The notes beneath the pieces are model-generated. The model saw only the letters and a list, made by a program, of their open reading frames with translations. It did no database searches and was not told the origin of the DNA. Shown piece after piece: positions 9,064-17,107 of a DNA stretch of 39,454 nt. The translations under genes were made by a program, and so were the position numbers. Numbering within the stretch: the stretch's first letter is position 1; every line of letters begins with the position of its first letter. Origin of the DNA: CAXBDP01 sp041689935. Lineage in GTDB: Bacteria; Bacteroidota; Bacteroidia; Cytophagales; Cyclobacteriaceae. The stretch spans positions 1 to 39,454 of the forward strand of contig JBDNFI010000061.1 in NCBI GenBank assembly GCA_041689935.1, written 5' to 3'.

Positions 9064-10251
9064 TTAAGCTCGGCTCTTTTGCGTTTCGTCAAAGATATAA
9101 TGGAAAATGTCCCTATCAACTTCTGTCAAGGCTAATCCTCTTCTGCCCATCATTGCGTTGGCCGTTTCGAAAAAGCTTTCGATTCGGTAGGTGGTCGAGG
9201 TGCCTACCCCGCCCCACACAAAGGATGGGATAAAATTATCTGGGTATCCTGCTCCAAAAATATTGGATCCAATGCCTACCACCGTTCCAGTATTGAACAT
9301 GGTATTGATCCCGCATTTGGCATGGTCGCCCATCATCAAACCACAAAACTGCTGACCTGTTTGCTCAAAACTGTGGGAGGTATAGCTCCAAAGTTTCACC
9401 GAAGTGTAGTTATTTTTTAAATTACTGGTATTGGTATCAGCGCCTATATTACACCATTCGCCAATCACAGAATTGCCCATAAAACCATCGTGCCCTTTAT
9501 TGGAGTAGCCTAGCATTACGGAATTGGACACCTCTCCGCCCACCTTACAAAATGGCCCAATGGTATTGTCGCCTCTGAGCTTGGCTCCCATATTCAAATG
9601 AGCAGAATCGCAAAGTGCCAATGGCCCATGAATCATTACGCCTTCATGTATTTGCGCATTCCGCCCGATGTACACCGGCCCTTCCTCCGCATTTATAATA
9701 CAAGCCTTTATTTTTGCTCCTTCTTCTATAAAAATATTTTCCTTGCCATACAGTATTATGTGAGGGTCGGAAATAGGCTGTGATTTACGTCCTTTAGTTA
9801 TTAGTGCAAAGTCTTTTCGAATTTCCTGGCCATTGAGCTGGAAAATATGCCAAGGCTTCAGAATAGCCGAAACGGCATCAGGATAGTCAATCTGTTTGAA
9901 AGTAGATGGATCAAGAGGCCAGTTTTCCACTTGTGCCTTTGCACATTTGGCCGCTAAGATTAGCCTTTTATGTGATAGCACCTCACCAAATTTTAATGCT
10001 TGGATGGCATCCAATAGGGCCTGATCTGGCAATAATGCTCCATTGATCATCAGATTTTCGTTTGCTGCCAAACGGGGATATTTGGACATGAGGTACGAAT
10101 CTGTTTGATAGGAAACGGGAGACTGAAGGTATTTGCTCCATTTCTCTGCTATGGTAAGAATGCCCACTCTTAAGTCGGCGATTGGTCTGGTAAAAGTGAA
10201 TGGTAGCAAGTCCATTCGGATGGTGGGTTGGTCAAAAAGAATAATACGCAT
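9064..10251 (-). CDS. GlmU-like putative sugar nucleotidyltransferase
   Basis: Bacteroidota-type two-domain protein: an N-terminal degenerate nucleotidyltransferase domain (MRIILFDQPTIRMDLLPFTFTRPIADL, PF13562-like) and a C-terminal left-handed beta-helix built of hexapeptide repeats (about residues 180-370: YIGRNAQIHEGVMI, AHLNMGAKLRGDNTIGPFCKVGG). The classic GxGTRM loop is missing, so classic pyrophosphorylase activity is doubtful. I chose ATG at 10251 (MRIILF); a TTG two codons earlier is possible but lies within the T tract of the rpmE terminator. First gene of the seven-gene run ending at 3899. Confidence 0.78.
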   Translation of the reverse strand: MRIILFDQPTIRMDLLPFTFTRPIADLRVGILTIAEKWSKYLQSPVSYQTDSYLMSKYPRLAANENLMINGALLPDQALLDAIQALKFGEVLSHKRLILAAKCAKAQVENWPLDPSTFKQIDYPDAVSAILKPWHIFQLNGQEIRKDFALITKGRKSQPISDPHIILYGKENIFIEEGAKIKACIINAEEGPVYIGRNAQIHEGVMIHGPLALCDSAHLNMGAKLRGDNTIGPFCKVGGEVSNSVMLGYSNKGHDGFMGNSVIGEWCNIGADTNTSNLKNNYTSVKLWSYTSHSFEQTGQQFCGLMMGDHAKCGINTMFNTGTVVGIGSNIFGAGYPDNFIPSFVWGGVGTSTTYRIESFFETANAMMGRRGLALTEVDRDIFHYIFDETQKSRA

Positions 10252-10257
10252 AGCCAA

Positions 10258-10294
10258 AAATAAAAAAGTCTCTCCGATTATTCAGAGAGACTTT
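10258..10294 (-). terminator. Intrinsic terminator of rpmE, touching the next gene's start
   Basis: A perfect 10-bp stem (AAAGTCTCTC 10265-10274 with 10285-10294) with a 10-nt loop. On the minus strand it is followed by TTTTTTATTTTTGG. It sits 25 nt past the rpmE stop. Only 13 nt separate the stem base from the ATG of the GlmU-like gene at 10251, so any read-through transcript starts that gene right behind the hairpin. The T tract also contains TATTTTTG, a match to the TAnnTTTG -7 box. Confidence 0.88.
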
Positions 10295-10319
10295 CAATTT
10301 ACCGATAAAATCGAAATAA

Positions 10320-10562
10320 TTATTTTTTAACGTAGCGTCTGTTGAATTTCTCAACTCTACCCGCTGTATCCACAAGCATTTTCTTACCTGTATAGAAAGG
10401 GTGAGAAGCAGAACTTACTTCAATTTTCACCAAAGGATAGGTTTTGCCTTCTACGTCAATCGTATCTGGAGTAGAAATGGTAGACCTAGTGATGAACTGG
10501 GTTTCTGTAGATGTGTCAAAAAACACAACGTCTCTGTAGTTTGGATGTATATCTTTTCTCAT
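10320..10562 (-). CDS. rpmE: 50S ribosomal protein L31, type B
   Basis: 80-aa L31 of the cysteine-free (type B, non-zinc) form: MRKDIHPNYRDVVFFDTST, then ITRSTISTPDTI, SSASHPFYTGKK and a basic C-terminus (FNRRYVKK). No CxxC zinc motif is present. An upstream in-frame extension to 10706 exists but does not look like the family, so the start is the ATG at 10562. It is a single-gene transcript, with a good promoter at 10605-10636 and a strong terminator just past the stop. Confidence 0.96.
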   Translation of the reverse strand: MRKDIHPNYRDVVFFDTSTETQFITRSTISTPDTIDVEGKTYPLVKIEVSSASHPFYTGKKMLVDTAGRVEKFNRRYVKK

Positions 10563-10604
10563 TACGAAATTATTTTTGATGCTTCTCTTCTGTAAAAAGA
10601 GGGG

Positions 10605-10636
10605 CAAAGATAAGGCTGTCATTATCAATAACCAAA
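10605..10636 (-). promoter_or_regulatory. Bacteroidota-type promoter of rpmE
   Basis: On the minus strand: TTTG (10636-10633), a 20-nt spacer, then TATCTTTG (10612-10605), a full match to the -33 TTG / -7 TAnnTTTG consensus of Bacteroidota sigma-ABfr. The expected transcript start is near 10598, about 36 nt before the rpmE ATG. Confidence 0.72.
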
Positions 10637-10798
10637 CGTCCCACAGAAGATTTTGCAAAAAACGGCTTATTCCCAGTGGAAACATGAAGCAATTTAGCCA
10701 ATACAAAGAAATGATTCAATTTCGTCTGCAAATAGACGGTAGAATTCAATATCAATTTTAGCTTTGCATTGATTTTGATAGCAACCTTAGGCTTCACA

Positions 10799-10831
10799 TT
10801 GCCCAAATTTTTCGAATATGTGCTATACTTG
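10799..10831 (+). promoter_or_regulatory. Possible promoter of the Wzi-family gene pair
   Basis: TTG at 10799-10801, a 22-nt spacer and TATACTTG at 10824-10831 resemble the -33/-7 pattern, with one mismatch in the -7 box and a slightly long spacer. It lies 16 nt before the ATG at 10848. Weak but well placed. Confidence 0.35.
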
Positions 10832-10847
10832 TAGCATCCGAACCAAT

Positions 10848-12545
10848 ATGATCAAAAATTCAGTCTTACTTCTCTTTGCCATTCTGCTAAGTCAGCTCGC
10901 GACTTTTGCGCAAAGTACACATGTGCCTCTCAACAGAGATTATTATCACCTAGTAGAGCGATATGAAATAAAAATGAGCCGCTTGATGCCGGGCATGTTC
11001 AGCACGGTGAAGCCACTCAAGCGTAGTGAGGTGGCCATGCTAGCAGATTCCCTACTATCATCTGGTCAGGCTTGGTCGTCCAAAGACCAATTCAATCTGC
11101 AATACTTGGCCGATGATAACTGGGAATTTTCTGAGTATGATGATTGGGATAAAGATGAGCCATTTCTTGAAAATTATAGATTTAGAGGAGCAGAAGATAT
11201 CCAAAGAACAGGGGATCGTTGGTTCAAATATCAATTGAACCCAGTGCTAGGGGCAAGCGTAGGAGTGGATACAGAAGCGGGAGGTAATCTAAGATTCTTG
11301 AGCAGCATTGGAGCGGAAGTTCGAGGCTCATTGTTTAATAAAGTAGCTGTGTACGGCTATTTCGCCAAAAACTGGGCTGTATTTCCTAGCTATGTACAAA
11401 ATCGAATCAACCAAGTAGGCGTTATTCCTGGTGAGGGGTATTTTAATAATATGGGCAACCAAGGGCATTCCTTTACCACGCCCCGCTTCAACATTTCCAC
11501 CAAAGTAGCCAAACATATAAACTTAGAGACAGGCTTCGACCGCAATTTTATCGGCAATGGCCATCGCTCTATGATTCTGTCAGACTTTGGCAACAACAAT
11601 TTCTATATCAAGGCTAGTGCGAAATTGGGGCATTTTAATTACACAATGATCCAAAACGTGATGCGTGCAGATGCTTACGGCATATTGGGCGAATCTAGTA
11701 TCGGGGAAAGCTTTCCAAAAAAGTATCAAGCCTTCCATAGATTAGGAATCGATATCGGCAAAAACTTCAACTTGGGTATATTCGAGACCGTAGTATATGG
11801 ACGCGAAAGAGAAAATGGAGCCAATCCCATTGAGTTGGGGTATATGGTGCCAGCTATTTTCTTTAGAGCAACTGAGCAGCAAGTGGGCTCTGCGGATAAT
11901 GCCCTACTTGGCATCGACTATAAATGGAATTTCTTAGGTTCATTCTCCTTTTATGGCCAAGTAGTATTCGATGAATTTGTACTTGAAGAACTGCGCTCGG
12001 GAGAAGGCTGGTGGGCAAATAAATTTGGAATCCAAACAGGCCTCAAATACATTGATGCATTTGGTATCGATAACTTGGACATACAAGTAGAAGGCAACAT
12101 CACTAGACCTTATAACTATACCCACCAAAACAATTTCAATAGCTATACCCACTTTTTACAACCCATTGCGCATCCATTTGGCACCAATTTTAGAGAGGCG
12201 GTTGGCATCGTTCGCTACCAGCCTATGGATAGACTTCATGTTGTGGCAAGAGGCTTTTATAACCAATTCGGTGCGGATGATGCAAACAGCAATTGGGGCA
12301 GTGACATCCTGAAGCCTTATACCTCCCGCGAGCAAAACTACGGCAATGAGATAGGGCAAGGGATTGATACCAAGGTTCTCTATGCCGACCTCACACTCTC
12401 TTGGATGCTCAAGCATAATTTATATGTAGATTTCCGTACCGTGTATCGGAATCTCACTAGCGAAATCAGCAGCCGAGATCGTGCTACTTCTTTTACGCAA
12501 ATTGGCCTTCGTTTAAATCTTTCTCAACGTGATCATGACTTTTAA
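10848..12545 (+). CDS. Wzi-family capsule assembly outer-membrane protein, copy 1
   Basis: 565-aa secreted protein of the Caps_assemb_Wzi family (PF14052), predicted outer-membrane beta-barrel that anchors or helps assemble surface polysaccharide. The signal peptide runs from MIKNSVLLLF to the AQ near residue 22. The mature start VPLNRDYYHLVERYEIK is shared with the next gene, as are MLADSLL...FNLQYLADDNWE, the GFDRNFIGNGHRSMILSDF segment, HRLGIDI and HPFGTNFREAVGIVRYQP. I use the ATG at 10848; an in-frame ATG at 10818 would put ten extra residues before the signal. It is followed 2 nt later by its paralog. Confidence 0.85.
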   Translation: MIKNSVLLLFAILLSQLATFAQSTHVPLNRDYYHLVERYEIKMSRLMPGMFSTVKPLKRSEVAMLADSLLSSGQAWSSKDQFNLQYLADDNWEFSEYDDWDKDEPFLENYRFRGAEDIQRTGDRWFKYQLNPVLGASVGVDTEAGGNLRFLSSIGAEVRGSLFNKVAVYGYFAKNWAVFPSYVQNRINQVGVIPGEGYFNNMGNQGHSFTTPRFNISTKVAKHINLETGFDRNFIGNGHRSMILSDFGNNNFYIKASAKLGHFNYTMIQNVMRADAYGILGESSIGESFPKKYQAFHRLGIDIGKNFNLGIFETVVYGRERENGANPIELGYMVPAIFFRATEQQVGSADNALLGIDYKWNFLGSFSFYGQVVFDEFVLEELRSGEGWWANKFGIQTGLKYIDAFGIDNLDIQVEGNITRPYNYTHQNNFNSYTHFLQPIAHPFGTNFREAVGIVRYQPMDRLHVVARGFYNQFGADDANSNWGSDILKPYTSREQNYGNEIGQGIDTKVLYADLTLSWMLKHNLYVDFRTVYRNLTSEISSRDRATSFTQIGLRLNLSQRDHDF

Positions 12546-12547
12546 CC

Positions 12548-14245
12548 ATGCATAATTCAATCAACTATATCATTGCTCTTGGTATGGCATGGACTTTCCT
12601 CCCGCTTTGGACAAGCGGGCAAAGTGTGAATGTGCCATTGAATAAAGATTATTATCATCTGATCGAAAGATATCAGGTGAAAAGCGGCTTTCAGTCTTCT
12701 GACTTTGCCATGAAGCCTTGGCAAAGAAAAAATGTGGCCATGCTTGCAGATTTTCTCCTTACCAATGACTCCCTGGCGCTTAGCCAAAAAGATTTATTCA
12801 ACCTCCAGTACTTGGCTCAAGACAATTGGGAATGGTCGAGTACGGTGAGTCCGGAAAGTGACAAGCCAACACTTAAGCACTTTTATAAAAAGAAGTCAGA
12901 TTTATTTCATTATTCTGATCAAGATTTCGAATTGCATGTGAACCCAGTACTCCATTTTGGATTGGGCCGTGAAAATGATATTGAAGAACCTACATTTATC
13001 AACACCAGAGGGGTAGAAATCCGTGGGCAAATTGCTAATTCATTGGGTTTTTATACCTACGTGGGCGAAAACCAAGCGCGCTTCCCAACCTATGTGAGAG
13101 AATTTGTAGAGCAGGAGAATTTTGCCGTTCCGGGCGAAGGATTTTGGAAAGATTTCAAAGAAGGCGGCGTAGATTTCCTCACAGGAAGAGCCTATATCAC
13201 TTTCGACCCTGTGGAAAAGCTAAATGTGCAATTTGGATACGACCGCAATTTTATAGGGAATGGATACCGTAGCTTGCTACTTTCCGATTTTTCGACCAAT
13301 TATTTATTCTTAAAATTCGATACGCAGATTGGAAAACGCTTCCAACTCACCAATTTGATTACCGAACTACGTGCTACCGCATTTGCTGGTGCTACTGGCT
13401 CCATAGACGGTGAGTTTCCTAAAAAATACATGACTCTGCATAGATTGGGTTTTGATGTAACATCCAATTTGAATATTGGTGTATTCGAGCAGATTATCTA
13501 TGGCGATGAAAATGTAAACAAAGCAGTTCCTATTAAATTTGCCTATTTCAACCCCATCATATTTTCTCGCTCCCTATTCAACACCAACGAACCAGGCGAA
13601 AATAAGGCAATGGGTATGGATGTAAGTTGGAATTTGTTTAACACGATGAATATCTATGGCATGGCCTATTTCGATGGCTTGCAGTTGAGAGAATTAGGCG
13701 ATGGTGCGTGGGATAATAATATAGCCTCACAAATAGGTGTGAAGTATTTTGATCTATTTAAAATCTCTAATTTGGATATACAGGCAGAGGTAAATCATAT
13801 CACGCCATACACTTTTGCTCGCAAAAACCACCTATTGAATGCAGCGCACTTTAGGCAACCACTTGCCCATCCCATGGGTGCAAATTTGCGGGAGGTGATT
13901 GGGATAATGCGTTACCAGCCTTTGGATAGATTATCGGTAACTGCCAAGGCCATCATAACCCAATATGGTGGAGATTTGCCTGGACAAAATTTTGGTGGAG
14001 ATGTGACAAGAAGCACCTCCACTCGCGTACAAGACTTGAATAATGAAGTAGGGCAAGGCAACCGCAGCGATTTGCAATTTTATGATTTTACGGCTTCTTA
14101 TATGTTAAGGCACAATCTCTTTGTTGACCTCCGCCAAACCATTCGAAATTTATCTCAAGAAGTAAACACAGGCAAAAAGGAGAACACTACCTTTACCCAG
14201 CTATTGCTAAGGTGGAATATTCCACATCGCGATCATGAATTTTAG
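12548..14245 (+). CDS. Wzi-family capsule assembly outer-membrane protein, copy 2
   Basis: Tandem paralog of the previous gene, same length (565 aa) and same block order: VPLNKDYYHLIERYQVK, MLADFLLTN...FNLQYLAQDNWEW, FGYDRNFIGNGYRSLLLSDF, HRLGFDVTSNLNIGVFEQ, HPMGANLREVIGIMRYQP, and an identical kind of ending (a DHEF barrel end against DHDF in copy 1, consistent with an outer-membrane C-terminus). The signal peptide covers roughly residues 1-24 (IIALGMAWTFLPLW). Divergence outside the shared blocks shows an old duplication. The two products may form a pair or recognise different glycans (inference). Confidence 0.85.
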   Translation: MHNSINYIIALGMAWTFLPLWTSGQSVNVPLNKDYYHLIERYQVKSGFQSSDFAMKPWQRKNVAMLADFLLTNDSLALSQKDLFNLQYLAQDNWEWSSTVSPESDKPTLKHFYKKKSDLFHYSDQDFELHVNPVLHFGLGRENDIEEPTFINTRGVEIRGQIANSLGFYTYVGENQARFPTYVREFVEQENFAVPGEGFWKDFKEGGVDFLTGRAYITFDPVEKLNVQFGYDRNFIGNGYRSLLLSDFSTNYLFLKFDTQIGKRFQLTNLITELRATAFAGATGSIDGEFPKKYMTLHRLGFDVTSNLNIGVFEQIIYGDENVNKAVPIKFAYFNPIIFSRSLFNTNEPGENKAMGMDVSWNLFNTMNIYGMAYFDGLQLRELGDGAWDNNIASQIGVKYFDLFKISNLDIQAEVNHITPYTFARKNHLLNAAHFRQPLAHPMGANLREVIGIMRYQPLDRLSVTAKAIITQYGGDLPGQNFGGDVTRSTSTRVQDLNNEVGQGNRSDLQFYDFTASYMLRHNLFVDLRQTIRNLSQEVNTGKKENTTFTQLLLRWNIPHRDHEF

Positions 14246-14281
14246 TCTTTTTTGATTTTTTGAGTAAACTCTTTTCCTAAA

Positions 14282-16114
14282 ATGAAAACCTATCTACGAA
14301 TATTGACCTATGCCAAACCCTATGGGAAATATTTGCCGAGATATATCTTTTTTGCTACCTTGGCCATCATTTTTGGCTTGCTCAATTACGCCTTACTCAA
14401 GCCACTTTTCGATATCGTATTTGAGCAGGTAGACCTTGAGCAAATAGCGCAATACAGAGCCCCCATGGAGTTTAGTTTTTCGGTAGATTACCTCTTCCAC
14501 ACGTTCAATCATTTTCTGGTACAGGCCTCCGACACTCAAGGCAAAATGGGCACGCTCAAATATGTGTGCTTAGTGATCGTGCTATCGGTACTTCTTTCCA
14601 ACGTCTTCACGTATATATCTAATGTGCTACTTGCCAAAATCAGGGTAAAGGTGATTGAGAAGCTGCGGATGGATATTTTTGATAAAGCCAGTGAATTACA
14701 TTTAGGCTATTTCACCACCGAGCGCAAAGGGGACTTATTGTCGCGCATCACCAATGATGTGCAAGAAGTTGAAAACACTATTGTAAGCACCTTAAAAGTA
14801 GCTTTTCGAGAGCCTGCTACCATCATCATTACTTTTATAATACTATTTGCCCTCTCAGCCAAACTTACTTTCCTCACCTTATTATTTTTGCCCATTACAG
14901 GTTTTCTAATTTCAGAAATCACCAAAAGACTCAAGAAAAATGCTACGGAAAGCCAAGAATCTTTAGGAAGAATTGTTACGATTTTGGATGAAACCCTTTC
15001 AGGAATCAGAATAATAAAGGCTTTTTCTGCGAGGAATTATATCAGCCAGATTTTTGGGCGAGAGGTAGCCTCTTACTCTGGCATCAATATTTCTATGGCG
15101 CGCAAAAACGAATTGGCTGCACCGCTTTCTCAATTCCTAGGCGTGGTTGTGGTAGCGGGAATTTTACTCTATGGTGGCAATCTGGTCCTTAATCAGGAAT
15201 CTGATTTATCAGCCAGTGGGTTTTTCACTTACATCATCTTGTTCACACAGGTATTAAATCCGTCCAAAGTAATTTCTCAAGCGATCTCAAACATCCAAAG
15301 AGGAATAGCATCGGGCGAGCGCATATTTGCCATCATAGATACCCCGCCCGCCATTACAGATCCGGAGCCGGCCATTGCCATGAAAGAGTTTGAAGAGTCG
15401 ATTGAATTCAAAGATGTGTGGTTTTCTTATGATAAAGAATGGGTGCTGAAAGGAGTAAATTTGAGAATCGAAAAAGGGAAAACCATCGCATTGGTTGGCC
15501 CTTCTGGAGGCGGAAAATCCACCATCGCAGATTTGGTTCCTAGATTTTACGATCCTACAAAAGGGACGGTAAGAATAGATGGAGAAGACATCCGCTCCTA
15601 CAAAATTGCTGACTTACGCCAACACATGGGAATTGTGACTCAAGAGTCGATCCTTTTTAACGATACCGTTTTTAAGAACATCGCTTTTGGCAAACCAGAC
15701 GCAAAAATGGAAGATGTGATTCAAGCAGCTAAAATCGCAAACGCACATGCTTTTATTGAGCAACTAGAAAATGGCTATGAAACTATGATTGGCGAACGAG
15801 GCACTCGCCTGAGTGGTGGACAAAGACAGCGATTGAGCATTGCGAGAGCCGTATTTAAAAATCCGTCCATTTTGATATTAGATGAAGCCACATCTGCGCT
15901 CGATTCCGAATCAGAAAAACTGGTTCAAGATGCCTTGTTCAATTTGATGAAAAGCAGAACCTCCTTGGTAATTGCCCACCGACTGAGCACTATACAGCAT
16001 GCGGATGAAATAATAGTGGTAGAAAAGGGTGAAATTATCGAAAGAGGAAGTCATGCGGAGCTGATAGAAAGAGATGGCTTATATAAAAAGCTTAGCCAAA
16101 TTCAACAAAATTGA
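14282..16114 (+). CDS. ABC exporter, MsbA-like (fused membrane and ATPase domains)
   Basis: 610-aa half-transporter: six membrane helices (residues 20-345) and an ATPase domain (375-610). Walker A GPSGGGKST is at 406-414, the LSGGQRQR signature at 510-517, Walker B ILILDE at 530-535 and the switch histidine in VIAHRLST. All catalytic residues are intact, so a homodimer could work. The location between capsule-assembly genes and the heptose gene gmhA points to a lipid A or lipid-linked glycan flippase such as MsbA, but the substrate is inferred from context only. Confidence 0.88.
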   Translation: MKTYLRILTYAKPYGKYLPRYIFFATLAIIFGLLNYALLKPLFDIVFEQVDLEQIAQYRAPMEFSFSVDYLFHTFNHFLVQASDTQGKMGTLKYVCLVIVLSVLLSNVFTYISNVLLAKIRVKVIEKLRMDIFDKASELHLGYFTTERKGDLLSRITNDVQEVENTIVSTLKVAFREPATIIITFIILFALSAKLTFLTLLFLPITGFLISEITKRLKKNATESQESLGRIVTILDETLSGIRIIKAFSARNYISQIFGREVASYSGINISMARKNELAAPLSQFLGVVVVAGILLYGGNLVLNQESDLSASGFFTYIILFTQVLNPSKVISQAISNIQRGIASGERIFAIIDTPPAITDPEPAIAMKEFEESIEFKDVWFSYDKEWVLKGVNLRIEKGKTIALVGPSGGGKSTIADLVPRFYDPTKGTVRIDGEDIRSYKIADLRQHMGIVTQESILFNDTVFKNIAFGKPDAKMEDVIQAAKIANAHAFIEQLENGYETMIGERGTRLSGGQRQRLSIARAVFKNPSILILDEATSALDSESEKLVQDALFNLMKSRTSLVIAHRLSTIQHADEIIVVEKGEIIERGSHAELIERDGLYKKLSQIQQN

Positions 16115-16162
16115 TGCGGGATTTTCATATTTTTTGTATCTTAGTAGCCTGACTATACTCCA

Positions 16163-16522
16163 ATGAAACAAAAAGTCCAAACATTTAGCATTATACACCT
16201 CACCTGGCTGCTTGCCACGGTCATATTGGCTTTGCTCGACTCACGAGATTTAATACCTCCCGCCTTTGTTCCATTATTTATTTGGTGGACACTGATCGGC
16301 CTGTTGATTTTCATCATCATTATGATCCGCCAAGCTATACAAGTGAAGAATACGCAAAAGATGGAAAAGATGTATTTGGATAAGATAAAAGATATTAAAG
16401 CGGAAATGTTTGATCTGGAAAAGGAAAAAAACAATTGGCAGCGGAAAGTGCAAACTGCCGACATTGTTCCTAAAAAGGATGTCAAAAAGGATGATACTAC
16501 TGGATTTTCAAGTCATAAATAG
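16163..16522 (+). CDS. Small two-helix membrane protein with coiled-coil tail
   Basis: 119 aa, not recognised. Two hydrophobic helices (about residues 10-26 and 36-56, the second being PLFIWWTLIGLLIFIIIMI) precede a charged helix of about 45 residues (QVKNTQKMEKMYLDKIKD...) that looks like a coiled coil, and a lysine/aspartate-rich end. It lies between the exporter and gmhA, 3 nt before gmhA, so it is probably cotranscribed. A TATCTTAG element at 16137-16144 could be a -7 box, but no TTG is at the right distance. Confidence 0.7.
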   Translation: MKQKVQTFSIIHLTWLLATVILALLDSRDLIPPAFVPLFIWWTLIGLLIFIIIMIRQAIQVKNTQKMEKMYLDKIKDIKAEMFDLEKEKNNWQRKVQTADIVPKKDVKKDDTTGFSSHK

Positions 16523-16525
16523 CCA

Positions 16526-17104
16526 ATGGATTACCAACATTTAATTCATAAAGAGCTTACAGAATCCAGAAAAGTATTGGATGGTTTTTTAAACTCTGGT
16601 GAGAATTTACAGAAAATCGAATCTGCCGCTAGGTTAATGGTCGATTCATTCCTCCGAGGAGGGAAAATAATTGCTTGTGGCAATGGAGGTTCGCATTGCG
16701 ATGCTATGCATTTTGCGGAAGAACTTACTGGTCGATATAGAGAAAATCGAAGAGCGTTGCCAGCTATTGCGATATCAAATCCTGGGCATATTTCATGTGT
16801 GGGCAATGACTATGGCTTCGACCATATTTTCTCTCGCTATGTGGAAGCCATTGGCCAAAAAGGAGATATATTATTGGCTATAAGCACAAGTGGCAACTCA
16901 GCAAATATTATCAAAGCGGCTGTATGTGCAAGGCAAAAAGGAATGACGGTAGTTTCACTCACTGGAAAAAATGGTGGAGAATTAGCTACCTTATCTGACG
17001 TAGAAATTCGAGTGGCGCACGATGGATATGCTGATCGTATTCAGGAAATCCATATTAAGGTAATTCACTCACTTATATTTTTGATCGAAAAAATGACTGA
17101 ATAA
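16526..17104 (+). CDS. gmhA: D-sedoheptulose-7-phosphate isomerase
   Basis: Converts sedoheptulose 7-phosphate into D-glycero-D-manno-heptose 7-phosphate, the first step to the heptose of lipopolysaccharide or other surface glycans. SIS-domain motifs are clear: CGNGGSHCDAMHFAEELTGR (about 51-70), AISNPGHISCVGND, the phosphate-binding AISTSGNSANI, and the metal-site DGYADRIQEIHIKVIH. Length is 192 aa. As I remember the E. coli protein, the similarity is high over the whole length. The other heptose genes (gmhB, hldE) are not in the window. Confidence 0.95.
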   Translation: MDYQHLIHKELTESRKVLDGFLNSGENLQKIESAARLMVDSFLRGGKIIACGNGGSHCDAMHFAEELTGRYRENRRALPAIAISNPGHISCVGNDYGFDHIFSRYVEAIGQKGDILLAISTSGNSANIIKAAVCARQKGMTVVSLTGKNGGELATLSDVEIRVAHDGYADRIQEIHIKVIHSLIFLIEKMTE

Positions 17105-17107
17105 AAT

